This document shows positions 56,181 to 64,000 of a stretch of 64,000 nucleotides of DNA, piece after piece. Source of the stretch: Schauerella fraxinea (GTDB lineage Bacteria > Pseudomonadota > Gammaproteobacteria > Burkholderiales > Burkholderiaceae_B); assembly GCA_030849965.1 (NCBI GenBank), contig JAVDKL010000004.1, positions 186,001-250,000 of the forward strand, written 5' to 3'. Positions within the stretch are counted from its first letter, which is position 1, and each line of letters starts with the position of its first letter. The notes under the pieces are model-generated. The model searched no databases and was not told where the DNA came from. It saw nothing but the letters and a program-made list of their open reading frames with translations. Made by a program: the position numbers and the translations under genes.

Positions 56181-56837
56181 ATGCAGCGTTTTACCGATTT
56201 CTATGCATCAATGAACGGCGGCGCTTCGGTGACGCCCTCGTCCCTGGGGTACATCCCCATGGTGGTCGAGCAGTCGGGACGAGGTGAGCGTTCGTACGAC
56301 ATCTACTCCCGTTTGTTGAAAGAACGTTTGATCTTTTTGGTTGGCCCGGTCAATGACCAGTCGGCCAATCTGGTCGTCGCGCAATTGCTGTTTCTGGAAT
56401 CGGAAAACCCTGACAAGGACATCTCGTTTTATATCAACTCGCCTGGCGGGTCGGTATATGCGGGCATGGCGATCTACGACACGATGAATTTCGTGAAGCC
56501 TGACGTGTCGACGTTGTGCACCGGCTTGGCCGCGAGCATGGGGGCGTTCCTGCTGTCCGCAGGCGCCAAGGGCAAGCGTTTCACGCTGCCCAACTCACGC
56601 ATCATGATTCACCAGCCTTCGGGCGGTGCTCAAGGCCAGGCCACGGATATCCAGATTCAGGCTCGCGAGATCCTGGACCTGCGCGAACGCCTCAATCGGA
56701 TCCTTGCCAAGAACACCGGGCAGCCGATCGAGCGCATCGCCGTGGACACCGAGCGCGACAACTTCATGTCGGCCGAAGATGCGGTATCGTATGGGTTGGT
56801 CGACAAGCTCTTGTCGTCGCGTGGTGAGCAGCAGTAA
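56181..56837 (+). CDS. clpP: ATP-dependent Clp protease proteolytic subunit
   Basis: A 218-residue serine protease forming the double heptameric chamber. The catalytic Ser lies in [11 protein letters not shown], His in MIHQPSGG and Asp in VDTERDNF. A short propeptide precedes the mature start. clpX follows after 99 nt and supplies the unfoldase. Confidence 0.97.
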   Translation: MQRFTDFYASMNGGASVTPSSLGYIPMVVEQSGRGERSYDIYSRLLKERLIFLVGPVNDQSANLVVAQLLFLESENPDKDISFYINSPGGSVYAGMAIYDTMNFVKPDVSTLCTGLAASMGAFLLSAGAKGKRFTLPNSRIMIHQPSGGAQGQATDIQIQAREILDLRERLNRILAKNTGQPIERIAVDTERDNFMSAEDAVSYGLVDKLLSSRGEQQ

Positions 56838-56936
56838 GCGCTTGCCATTTGGCTTGAAGTAGCACGACCAATCACGTCACGGATAGGCGGTCCGCTTTTC
56901 GGAGCGGCTGCCACCAACCGAGTTTCAAAGACAGTT

Positions 56937-58235
56937 ATGCCTGAAAAAAAGGGATCTGCAGACGCCAAAGTGCTGCACTGCTCCTTTTGCAATAAGAGCC
57001 AGCACGAGGTTCGCAAGCTGATTGCGGGTCCGTCGGTTTTTATCTGCGACGAGTGCATCGACCTCTGCAACGACATTATTCGCGAAGAAGCGCAGGCCAC
57101 TGCGCGCGCGGCCATTCGTTCCGAATTGCCCACGCCTTCCGAAATCAAGACGTTCCTCGACCAGTACGTGATCGGCCAGACGGGACCGAAGCGTATGCTG
57201 GCGGTGGCCGTCTACAACCATTACAAGCGCATTCGCCACGGCGAGATCAAGGGCGAAGAAGTCGAGCTCTCGAAGAGCAACATCATGCTCATCGGCCCCA
57301 CGGGCTCGGGCAAGACGCTGCTGGCCCAGACCTTGGCGCGCATGCTTAACGTGCCTTTCGTGATGGCTGACGCCACCACCCTGACCGAAGCCGGTTATGT
57401 GGGTGAGGACGTCGAAAACATCATTCAAAAGTTGCTGCAAAACTGCAACTACGAAGTGGAAAAGGCGCAACGCGCCATCATCTACATCGACGAAATCGAC
57501 AAGATCTCCCGCAAGTCGGACAACCCCTCGATCACGCGTGACGTGTCGGGTGAGGGCGTTCAACAAGCGTTGCTCAAGTTGATCGAGGGAACCGTCGCCT
57601 CAGTGCCCCCGCAGGGTGGCCGCAAGCATCCCAACCAGGACTTCGTTCAGGTCGACACGACAAACATCTTGTTTATCGTTGGCGGCGCATTCGACGGCTT
57701 GGAAAAGGTCATTCGCGACCGTACTGAAAAATCGGGTATCGGTTTTTCGGCTGCAGTGCGCGCGAAATCCGAGCGCGGTGTGGGCGAACTGTTCAGCGAA
57801 GTCGAGCCGGAAGATTTGATCAAGTTCGGTTTGATTCCCGAGTTGGTTGGCCGTCTGCCGGTCGTCGCGACGTTGGACGAGCTGGACGAAGAAGCGCTGG
57901 TGCAAATCCTGACGCAGCCGAAGAATGCGCTGATGAAGCAATTTCAAAAGCTGTTTGCCATGGAAGGTGCCGAGCTCGATATCCGTCCGGGCGCACTCGC
58001 AGCCATCGCACGCAAGGCGCTCAAGCGCAAAACGGGTGCTCGCGGTTTGCGTTCGATCATCGAAGCCTCACTGCTCGACACGATGTATGACCTGCCGTCG
58101 CAGGGCAATATCAGCCGGGTAGTGTTGGATGAGAACGTCATCGACGGCGACGGCAAGCCGCTGCTCATCTACAACGATGAACAGGGCAAGTCGGCCAAGC
58201 CCGAGCGTGGCGAGGTCCGCGACGCCGCAGCGTGA
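56937..58235 (+). CDS. clpX: Clp protease ATP-binding subunit ClpX
   Basis: A 432-residue AAA+ unfoldase. The zinc-binding N-domain has CSFCNKSQ and CDECIDLC; Walker A is [12 protein letters not shown] and Walker [11 protein letters not shown]; the pore GYVG loop and the LIGFG-like loop for ClpP contact are within the core. Transcription ends at the hairpin at 58259. Confidence 0.97.
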   Translation: MPEKKGSADAKVLHCSFCNKSQHEVRKLIAGPSVFICDECIDLCNDIIREEAQATARAAIRSELPTPSEIKTFLDQYVIGQTGPKRMLAVAVYNHYKRIRHGEIKGEEVELSKSNIMLIGPTGSGKTLLAQTLARMLNVPFVMADATTLTEAGYVGEDVENIIQKLLQNCNYEVEKAQRAIIYIDEIDKISRKSDNPSITRDVSGEGVQQALLKLIEGTVASVPPQGGRKHPNQDFVQVDTTNILFIVGGAFDGLEKVIRDRTEKSGIGFSAAVRAKSERGVGELFSEVEPEDLIKFGLIPELVGRLPVVATLDELDEEALVQILTQPKNALMKQFQKLFAMEGAELDIRPGALAAIARKALKRKTGARGLRSIIEASLLDTMYDLPSQGNISRVVLDENVIDGDGKPLLIYNDEQGKSAKPERGEVRDAAA

Positions 58236-58258
58236 TGTTTCGCTGACTGGCTATGCGT

Positions 58259-58287
58259 GAAAACCCCCTCTAACCAAGGGGGTTTTT
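58259..58287 (+). terminator. Rho-independent terminator after clpX
   Basis: AAAACCCCCT, loop CTAACCA, AGGGGGTTTTTCTTTTTT. lon is therefore probably transcribed from its own promoter in the following 150 nt. Confidence 0.85.
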
Positions 58288-58443
58288 CTTTTTTACGCTT
58301 TTTCGGTAGTCCTTGCATATCGGCAAACGCCTGCTTGTTTTTTAGGCTATCGTTCCCATATCAGACATAGCCAACTGCCGAATACGATTTTTGTCGTTCC
58401 GTATTCCGCGCTTTGATACGCAAGTTATTAGAGGAACGCCATT

Positions 58444-60894
58444 ATGTCTGCAAGCCAGACCCTTCCGTCCGAGCCGATCGACCTGCCGCTGCTGCCGCTG
58501 CGCGATGTGGTGGTCTTCCCGCACATGGTCATTCCGCTGTTTGTGGGACGTCCGCGTTCCATTCGCGCGCTCGAAGTTGCCATGGAAGCGGGCAAGAGCA
58601 TCATGCTCGTGGCCCAGAAATCCGCTGGTAAGGACGATCCGTCCCCCGAAGATGTTTACGAAATCGGCTGCGTGGCCAGCATTCTCCAGATGCTCAAGCT
58701 GCCCGACGGTACCGTCAAGGTGCTGGTCGAGGGCGCTCAACGTGCGCGCATCACGCGCGTTGACGACGCCGAATCGCATTTCACCTGCGAAGTTGTGCCG
58801 ATCGCGCCTGACGCCCTGCAAGGCGCCGAAACCGAGGCACTGCGCCGCGCCATCGTTGCTCAGTTCGAGCAATATGTGAAACTCAATAAGAAGATCCCGC
58901 CCGAGATTTTGACCTCGCTGGCTGGGATCGATGACGCCGGTCGTTTGGCCGATACGATCGCCGCGCACCTGCCGCTCAAGCTTGAGCAGAAGCAGAAGAT
59001 GCTCGAGGTGTTCAGCACGTCCGATCGCCTTGAAGGTTTGCTCACGCAGCTCGAAACCGAAATCGACATTCTTCAAGTCGAGAAGCGGATTCGCGGCCGT
59101 GTGAAAAAGCAGATGGAAAAGAGCCAGCGCGACTACTACCTGAATGAGCAGGTCAAGGCCATTCAGAAAGAGTTGGGCGAGGGTGAAGAGGGCGCCGATA
59201 TCGAGGAACTCGAGAAGAAGATCGTCGCTGCGCATATGCCCAAAGAGGCCCGTAAAAAGGCCGACACTGAGTTGAAGAAACTCAAGCTGATGTCGCCCAT
59301 GTCGGCTGAAGCGACGGTGGTGCGCAACTTCATCGACACGCTGATCAATCTGCCGTGGAAGAAGAAGAGCAAGGTCAATAACTCGATCACCAATGCAGAA
59401 TCGGTGCTCGACGACGACCATTACGGTCTGGACAAGGTCAAAGAACGCATTCTTGAGTATCTTGCCGTGCAACAGCGCGTCGACAAGGTGAAGGCGCCGA
59501 TTCTGTGCCTGGTGGGCCCTCCGGGCGTGGGTAAGACCTCGCTGGGACAATCCATCGCCAAAGCCACGAACCGCAAGTTCGTGCGGATGGCGCTGGGTGG
59601 CGTGCGCGACGAGGCAGAGATTCGCGGTCACCGTCGTACGTATATCGGTTCGATGCCCGGCAAGATTTTGCAGAACATGTCCAAGGTGGGCGTGCGTAAT
59701 CCGTTGTTCCTGCTCGATGAAATCGATAAGCTCGGCATGGATTTCCGCGGCGATCCGTCGTCGGCATTGCTGGAAGTGCTCGATCCTGAACAAAACCACA
59801 CGTTCCAGGATCACTACGTCGAAGTCGATTTCGACTTGTCGGACGTGATGTTCGTGGCGACCAGCAATACGCTGAATATTCCGCCCGCGCTGTTGGATCG
59901 TATGGAAGTCATTCGTTTGTCGGGTTACACCGAAGAAGAAAAGATCCATATCGGTCGTGAGCATCTGCTGCCCAAGCTGATGAAGAACAACGGTGTGAAG
60001 GATGGCGAGCTGGCAGTTGATGATTCGGCGATCCGCGACATCGTGCGTTATTACACCCGGGAAGCTGGTGTGCGTGCGCTTGAACGCGAAATCGGCAAGA
60101 TCTGCCGCAAGGTCATCAAGAAACTGCTGACCGAAGCCGACAAGACGCCGATCAAAGCCGGCGAGGGCGCGAAGGTTGTGGTCAATGGCGACAACCTGGA
60201 CGATTACTTGGGCGTTCGCCGTTATACGTTCGGTATGGCGGAGAAGGAAAACCAGGTCGGTCAGGTCACCGGTTTGGCGTGGACCGAAGTGGGCGGCGAT
60301 CTGCTGACCATCGAAGTTGCGGATATGTCCGGTAAGGGCACGATCCAACGCACGGGTTCGCTGGGCGATGTAATGAAGGAATCGGTCGAAGCGGCTCGTT
60401 CGGTGGTGCGCGCGCGTGCTCGCCGCCTGGGCTTTGCCGATAGCGTCTTTGAAAAGCGCGACGTCCACGTGCACGTGCCGGAAGGTGCGACGCCCAAGGA
60501 CGGTCCGTCGGCAGGTATTGCGATCACGACCGCCATGGTGTCGGCATTGTCGAAGATCCCGGTTCGTGCCGATGTGGCGATGACGGGTGAGATCACCTTG
60601 CGTGGCGAAGTGTTGGCGATTGGCGGCTTGAAAGAAAAGCTGTTGGCCGCTCACCGCGGTGGGATCAAGACGGTCTTGATTCCGGAAGAAAACGTCAAGG
60701 ACTTGGCGGAGATTCCGGATAACGTCAAGAATCAGCTTGAGATCGTGCCGGTGCGCTGGATCGACAAAGTGCTGGAGATGGCGCTTGAGCGCATGCCCGA
60801 ACCTTTGGCTGACGAAGAGCCGCCCAAGGAAAAGGCAGAGCCGCTGGTTGCTTCGAGCAAAGCCGACACCGCGTCGGACGTCATGAAGCACTGA
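58444..60894 (+). CDS. lon: ATP-dependent protease La
   Basis: An 816-residue cytoplasmic AAA+ protease degrading misfolded and regulatory proteins. LON domain at the start ([19 protein letters not shown]), coiled coil, Walker [13 protein letters not shown], and a C-terminal Ser-Lys dyad in [10 protein letters not shown] and the later [15 protein letters not shown] short charged tail ([10 protein letters not shown]) follows the protease domain. Confidence 0.97.
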   Translation: MSASQTLPSEPIDLPLLPLRDVVVFPHMVIPLFVGRPRSIRALEVAMEAGKSIMLVAQKSAGKDDPSPEDVYEIGCVASILQMLKLPDGTVKVLVEGAQRARITRVDDAESHFTCEVVPIAPDALQGAETEALRRAIVAQFEQYVKLNKKIPPEILTSLAGIDDAGRLADTIAAHLPLKLEQKQKMLEVFSTSDRLEGLLTQLETEIDILQVEKRIRGRVKKQMEKSQRDYYLNEQVKAIQKELGEGEEGADIEELEKKIVAAHMPKEARKKADTELKKLKLMSPMSAEATVVRNFIDTLINLPWKKKSKVNNSITNAESVLDDDHYGLDKVKERILEYLAVQQRVDKVKAPILCLVGPPGVGKTSLGQSIAKATNRKFVRMALGGVRDEAEIRGHRRTYIGSMPGKILQNMSKVGVRNPLFLLDEIDKLGMDFRGDPSSALLEVLDPEQNHTFQDHYVEVDFDLSDVMFVATSNTLNIPPALLDRMEVIRLSGYTEEEKIHIGREHLLPKLMKNNGVKDGELAVDDSAIRDIVRYYTREAGVRALEREIGKICRKVIKKLLTEADKTPIKAGEGAKVVVNGDNLDDYLGVRRYTFGMAEKENQVGQVTGLAWTEVGGDLLTIEVADMSGKGTIQRTGSLGDVMKESVEAARSVVRARARRLGFADSVFEKRDVHVHVPEGATPKDGPSAGIAITTAMVSALSKIPVRADVAMTGEITLRGEVLAIGGLKEKLLAAHRGGIKTVLIPEENVKDLAEIPDNVKNQLEIVPVRWIDKVLEMALERMPEPLADEEPPKEKAEPLVASSKADTASDVMKH

Positions 60895-60940
60895 TCGCGT
60901 GAAGCATGACGGGCGCTCGCTTGGCCCGTTGAGAGTAAGA

Positions 60941-60976
60941 CCCAGCTTGGCTTAGCCCAAGCTGGGCTTTTTTTTG
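60941..60976 (+). terminator. Rho-independent terminator after lon
   Basis: CCCAGCTTGG, 6-nt loop, CCAAGCTGGG and a run of about nine Ts. Confidence 0.92.
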
Positions 60977-61053
60977 CACGGTTGTGATCGATGAGCACTG
61001 CCGACGACGTTTGACGATTCTGACCGTCAGTCGAGCAATGAGTGTGTGCGCCC

Positions 61054-61072
61054 CATTAACTTCTCGTTAATG
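61054..61072 (+). promoter_or_regulatory. Possible LysR-type operator upstream of the Bug-family gene
   Basis: Perfect inverted repeat CATTAAC-N5-GTTAATG containing a T-N11-A core (T61057 to A61069), the classic LTTR box. It lies about 80 nt before the Bug gene. A LysR gene converges at the far end of the operon. Confidence 0.45.
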
Positions 61073-61150
61073 CTCGTTGATAAATCGTCGGTGGTCGCGG
61101 TGCGAATGTGTTTTTACACTGCGTGCTTCTATTCCTTGAGGTGACCGGCA

Positions 61151-62176
61151 ATGATCCCGCGCAGTGCTCGTTTGTTTACGCTGATGTTCCCGCTCGTCGC
61201 GTTCTTTGCCGGTGCAGGCGCCGCGCACGCACAAGACCAGGGGAAGGCGCCCGCGCAGGTTCAGGCCGCCAAGACAGACTATCCGCAGCGTCCGATTACG
61301 TTGCTCGTGGCGTGGTCACCGGGTGGCGCAGTGGATCTGCTCGCTCGCCAGCTCGGCACCGTGCTCTCGCAAGACCTTGGTCAAACCATTATTGTGGAAA
61401 ACAAGGCGGGCGCCAACGGCACGATTGGTCATGCGCAAGCTGTGCGTTCGGCACCGGATGGCTACACGGCCATTCTGGCCACCAACAGCACGTTCGTGAT
61501 TGGACCCCACCTCTACACCAAGTTGGTGTACCAACACGAAAGGGATCTGGCGCCTGTATCACTGGTGGCCGCCAGTCCTTTGGTACTTGCAGTGAATCCG
61601 GCGTTGAAGGTTACGAGCGTGGATGCGCTGCTCGCGCTCGCGCGCAAAAATCCAGGTCGTTTGAACTTTGCTTCGGGTGGGCAAGGATCGACCAGTCATC
61701 TTGCTGCCGAGCAATTGATGGCGCTGACCGGTACCGAGATGACTCACATACCCTATCAGGGCGGTGGGCCGGCCGCGACGGCAGTAGCCGCCGGCGAAGT
61801 CGATTTCGCATTTTTGGACTTGGGCGTATCGCTGCCGTTTGTGACGGCCAATCGCTTTGTGGCGCTCGGCGTTTCCAGTGAAAAGCGATCGGACCTGCTT
61901 CCCGATGTGCCGACGGTCGCCGAGTCAGGCGCGAAGGGATTCGAAGTCACCACCACGTTCAGTGTGTTCGTACCGGCGAAAACGCCCGAGCCGGTGATCG
62001 CACGCTTGAATGCGGCCATCCTCACCGCGCTGTCGGACGAGGGGTTGAAGCAGAAATTGGCTCGTCAAGGCGTGGTGATCATGGGCACATCGCCTCAGGC
62101 GTTGCGCGAATACACCTCGCGTGAGAGTGAGCGCTGGGGCAGCATTATCAAAGATCGCAACATTACGGTGAATTGA
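61151..62176 (+). CDS. Bug-family (TctC-like) tripartite tricarboxylate transporter binding protein
   Basis: A 341-residue periplasmic binding protein. The signal peptide ends at AHAQ; YPQRPITLLVAWSPGG is the family's opening strand, then ENKAGANGTIG and the DVPTVAESG loop. Bug proteins bind carboxylates or amides and are greatly expanded in Alcaligenaceae. No TctA/TctB membrane genes are adjacent, as is normal for orphan Bug proteins. The next gene starts one base after the stop. Confidence 0.93.
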   Translation: MIPRSARLFTLMFPLVAFFAGAGAAHAQDQGKAPAQVQAAKTDYPQRPITLLVAWSPGGAVDLLARQLGTVLSQDLGQTIIVENKAGANGTIGHAQAVRSAPDGYTAILATNSTFVIGPHLYTKLVYQHERDLAPVSLVAASPLVLAVNPALKVTSVDALLALARKNPGRLNFASGGQGSTSHLAAEQLMALTGTEMTHIPYQGGGPAATAVAAGEVDFAFLDLGVSLPFVTANRFVALGVSSEKRSDLLPDVPTVAESGAKGFEVTTTFSVFVPAKTPEPVIARLNAAILTALSDEGLKQKLARQGVVIMGTSPQALREYTSRESERWGSIIKDRNITVN

Positions 62177-62177
62177 G

Positions 62178-63599
62178 ATGGCGCAGCATGATTATCGCGT
62201 GGCCATTCTCGGTGCGGGCCCCATTGGATGCGCTACCGCTGCGTTTCTAAGTCAGCAGGGTATCAAGGCGGGTATGTGGTCGCCTACTGCGCGCCGCTTG
62301 CAGCCGCATGAGCATCCCGATCGCGCGCAGTTCGAGTGCGTGGGTGCGGTCAACGGCACGGTGGTGGTGGATCGGATCGTTGGGTTGGATGCACTGGTTG
62401 ACTACACCCATATTTTTGTTTGTCTGCCGGGGTCGCTTTATCAGCGCGTACTGGAAGATGCTGCGCAGTATTGGCGGACGGGTCAGACGGTCATCGTGAG
62501 TGGCGCGTTGTCCCTGGTGCCGTTATGGATTCAAAATGAGGCGCGATCGCGCGGCGCTGCGATCACTGCGGTGGGCTGGGGAACGACGCTCACCACGGCG
62601 CATTTTCTGGCCGACGGACGGCTGCATCTGAATGCCATGCGTCAGCGGATCGATATGGCGTGCTTGGCCGTCAGCGATCATGCGGCGGCCGCAACTTCCA
62701 CGAACGCTTACGCCGATTGCCAGGCGTTCTTCGGTAATCGTTTCATGCTGGTGGACAGCCTGCTGGCGAGCACGTTAGCCAACATCAATCCGATCGCGCA
62801 CGCGGCTGAAGTGATTCCAAACCTCACGCGAATGGATCGCGGTGAACCGTGGCAGCTATTTGCGCATTTTACCGGCGTTGTCGCCAGGATGGCTGACGCG
62901 TTGGACCGCGAGCGTCTGGCGCTGGCGCGCCGTCTCGGCTTCGAATTGCCGACATTGGCGCAGCATTACCATCGCTCATATCACGTGCCGCAGGGTCCCT
63001 TGAACGAGATGGCGCAGGCGATCGAGGACTTGGGTGCCGGACCGCTCGGGCCGGATCGCCTCGAGCACCGGTACGTGTTGGAGGACGTTCCGTTTGGTTT
63101 GGTCTTTCAGGAGCGTCTGGCGCAGATGTGCGGCGTCGACAGCCCGATGCTGTCGTCCTGCATCACGTTGTTGGAGGCCATTTACGAGCGCTCATTCAGA
63201 AGCGAAAATTTCTTGATCACCGCGTTATTGCCTGCTCAAACACCGCGGGAGCTGGACGGGTCGCCTTCGGCAGGAATGTCAGTCGGTGGAATGTCCGTGG
63301 ATGAAAGCTCGGTGGACAAAATGTCGATGGAAGAAATGTCGCTGGAACAAATGTCGCTGGAACAAATGTCGACCGATGACATTTCGGCGAATGGCATTTC
63401 AGCGGATCATATTTCGGCGGATGACATTTCGGCGGATGAAATGCCGTTGAGTGAAACGTCGTTGCGTGACAAACCATCGGACGAGATTGCGCCGTATGAG
63501 CTGTCGATTCATAACCTGGCTCAGCGTGCTGCGCCCATCCGTTCGGCGCCGCTCGATGCGCTGCTGGCGTCTTGCAGGAGCGCCCGCGCCGCGTCGTGA
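62178..63599 (+). CDS. Opine/octopine dehydrogenase-like protein with C-terminal pentad repeats
   Basis: A 473-residue protein. Residues 5-35 form a Rossmann nucleotide site (ILGAGPIGCATAAFL). Around residues 195-290 the NINPIAHAAEVIPN block and a following helical domain match the alpha-helical domain of NAD(P)-dependent opine dehydrogenases, which reductively couple an amino acid with a keto acid or run the reverse. From residue 367 to 446 the chain is built of about 16 five-residue units of the type M/I-S-V/L/A-D/E-x (MSLEQ twice, ISADD, ISADE). The tail is acidic and not part of the family core. It follows the Bug gene directly, so substrate uptake and enzyme are coupled. Its last 79 bases overlap the convergent LysR gene. 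Confidence 0.75.
   Translation: MAQHDYRVAILGAGPIGCATAAFLSQQGIKAGMWSPTARRLQPHEHPDRAQFECVGAVNGTVVVDRIVGLDALVDYTHIFVCLPGSLYQRVLEDAAQYWRTGQTVIVSGALSLVPLWIQNEARSRGAAITAVGWGTTLTTAHFLADGRLHLNAMRQRIDMACLAVSDHAAAATSTNAYADCQAFFGNRFMLVDSLLASTLANINPIAHAAEVIPNLTRMDRGEPWQLFAHFTGVVARMADALDRERLALARRLGFELPTLAQHYHRSYHVPQGPLNEMAQAIEDLGAGPLGPDRLEHRYVLEDVPFGLVFQERLAQMCGVDSPMLSSCITLLEAIYERSFRSENFLITALLPAQTPRELDGSPSAGMSVGGMSVDESSVDKMSMEEMSLEQMSLEQMSTDDISANGISADHISADDISADEMPLSETSLRDKPSDEIAPYELSIHNLAQRAAPIRSAPLDALLASCRSARAAS
63276..63515 (+). repeat. 15-bp periodic coding repeat
   Basis: The DNA behind the pentad tail has a 15-bp period with units such as GAAATGTCGCTGGAA and GACATTTCGGCGGAT; several neighbours are identical or nearly so. 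Units in the second half share ATTTCGGCG, those in the first half ATGTCG, so two families of unit were amplified in blocks. Confidence 0.85.
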
Positions 63600-64000
63600 A
63601 AGCGATCGACGATGTCGGTTTGACTGGATTGCGCGCGATGCACGACAACGATGGGGATGGCAGGCGGCAGGTGCGAAACAGGCAGCGCGACGAGCGTGCC
63701 GCGCTGCAAACTCTCGGCGACTGTGCGGCGCGCCAGCAGCGTTAAACCGTGATGTTGTTCGACGAGTTTGAGATTGGTGATGGCGTTCATCGATTCGATC
63801 GCCGGCGCGATCGGTGGCAGGCTTTGGCTGAGCAGGAGTTGTTCCAACATCAGTCTCGCCTGCGTGGGTCTGGGCGGCAGCACCCAGGCTTCGCGTTTCA
63901 AATCCTGCCATGACCATATCGCGGTGCCCGCGTCGCGTGCGAGCGGATGATCCGGCGCGCACACCACGATCCATTCCTCGCGACCGACCGGACGAATTAC
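63521..64000 (-). CDS. LysR-family regulator, C-terminal part (5' end beyond window)
   Basis: The effector-binding domain of an LTTR, open to the window edge. VVCAPDHPLARD is the usual effector-domain strand and MNAITNLKLVEQHHGLTLLARR the following helix; the last 20 residues are Ala/Ser-rich. The HTH and start lie outside. It faces the Bug-dehydrogenase operon and may regulate it through the repeat at 61054. Its 3' end overlaps the dehydrogenase by 79 bases. Confidence 0.85.
   Translation of the reverse strand, partial: VIRPVGREEWIVVCAPDHPLARDAGTAIWSWQDLKREAWVLPPRPTQARLMLEQLLLSQSLPPIAPAIESMNAITNLKLVEQHHGLTLLARRTVAESLQRGTLVALPVSHLPPAIPIVVVHRAQSSQTDIVDRFHDAARALLQDASSASSGAERMGAAR

Noticed and set aside
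58342-60891. Long leftward open frame of 849 codons opposite lon
   Set aside because: It mirrors lon in the complementary strand, is His/Arg-rich as antisense frames of high-GC genes usually are, and has no motif or ribosome site.
63276-63515. Canonical pentapeptide-repeat (A(D/N)LXX) protein
   Set aside because: The small residue and large hydrophobic residue are three apart rather than two, and acidic residues occupy positions that should face the core.

Overview
The window is chromosomal DNA of a high-GC betaproteobacterium, most likely order Burkholderiales, family Alcaligenaceae or a close relative. The evidence is a Bug/TctC-type periplasmic binding protein, the gene sets ribF-ileS-lspA-coaBC, dapC-dapD-dapE-prmB and tig-clpP-clpX-lon, and third codon positions dominated by G and C. 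I found no transposase, integrase, phage gene, rRNA or CRISPR array.

Layout. (1) 0.2-19.6 kb is a catabolic and transport region. One complete dipeptide/oligopeptide-type ABC transporter (binding protein, two permeases, two ATPases) sits with a VOC protein, an MDR-family oxidoreductase, a hotdog thioesterase, an acyl-CoA synthetase and an SDR. It is flanked by two more binding proteins of the same family that lack permeases, by a hydantoinase/oxoprolinase pair (hyuA-hyuB), and by a branched-chain-amino-acid-type binding protein. Together they suggest import of an unknown organic acid or amide-like compound, CoA activation and reductive or hydrolytic processing; the substrate cannot be read from the sequence. 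(2) 19.8-23.0 kb is an ehuBCDA ectoine/hydroxyectoine-type ABC importer. (3) 23-45.9 kb is mostly housekeeping: dut, a DedA protein, coaBC, lspA, ileS, ribF, purN, an RsmB-type rRNA methyltransferase, a fatty acid desaturase, uvrD, a chorismate mutase-like protein, a YcaC-type hydrolase divergent from a LysR regulator, the ABC-F protein yheS, prmB, dapE and dapD. (4) 46.0-47.3 kb holds dapC and a divergent tRNA-Leu(UAG). (5) 47.3-53.1 kb is a loose run of small, mostly unrecognised proteins: two small membrane proteins, two zinc-ribbon-like proteins, a DUF3775-like protein and a Nif11-domain protein, together with a striking 11-bp minisatellite. (6) 53.2-60.9 kb carries a cold-shock protein, an M48 lipoprotein peptidase and the proteostasis set tig-clpP-clpX-lon. 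(7) 61.1-64 kb has a Bug-family binding protein co-directional with an opine-dehydrogenase-like protein that carries about 16 acidic five-residue repeats at its C-terminus. A LysR gene converges on it and runs off the window edge.

The least explained items are the pentad-repeat tail of the opine-dehydrogenase-like protein, the three-binding-protein/hydantoinase cluster, the small-gene region after tRNA-Leu with its Nif11 protein and minisatellite, and recurrent short-period tandem arrays (7, 11 and 13 bp) between genes. Homology calls are from reading motifs by eye; no database search was run.
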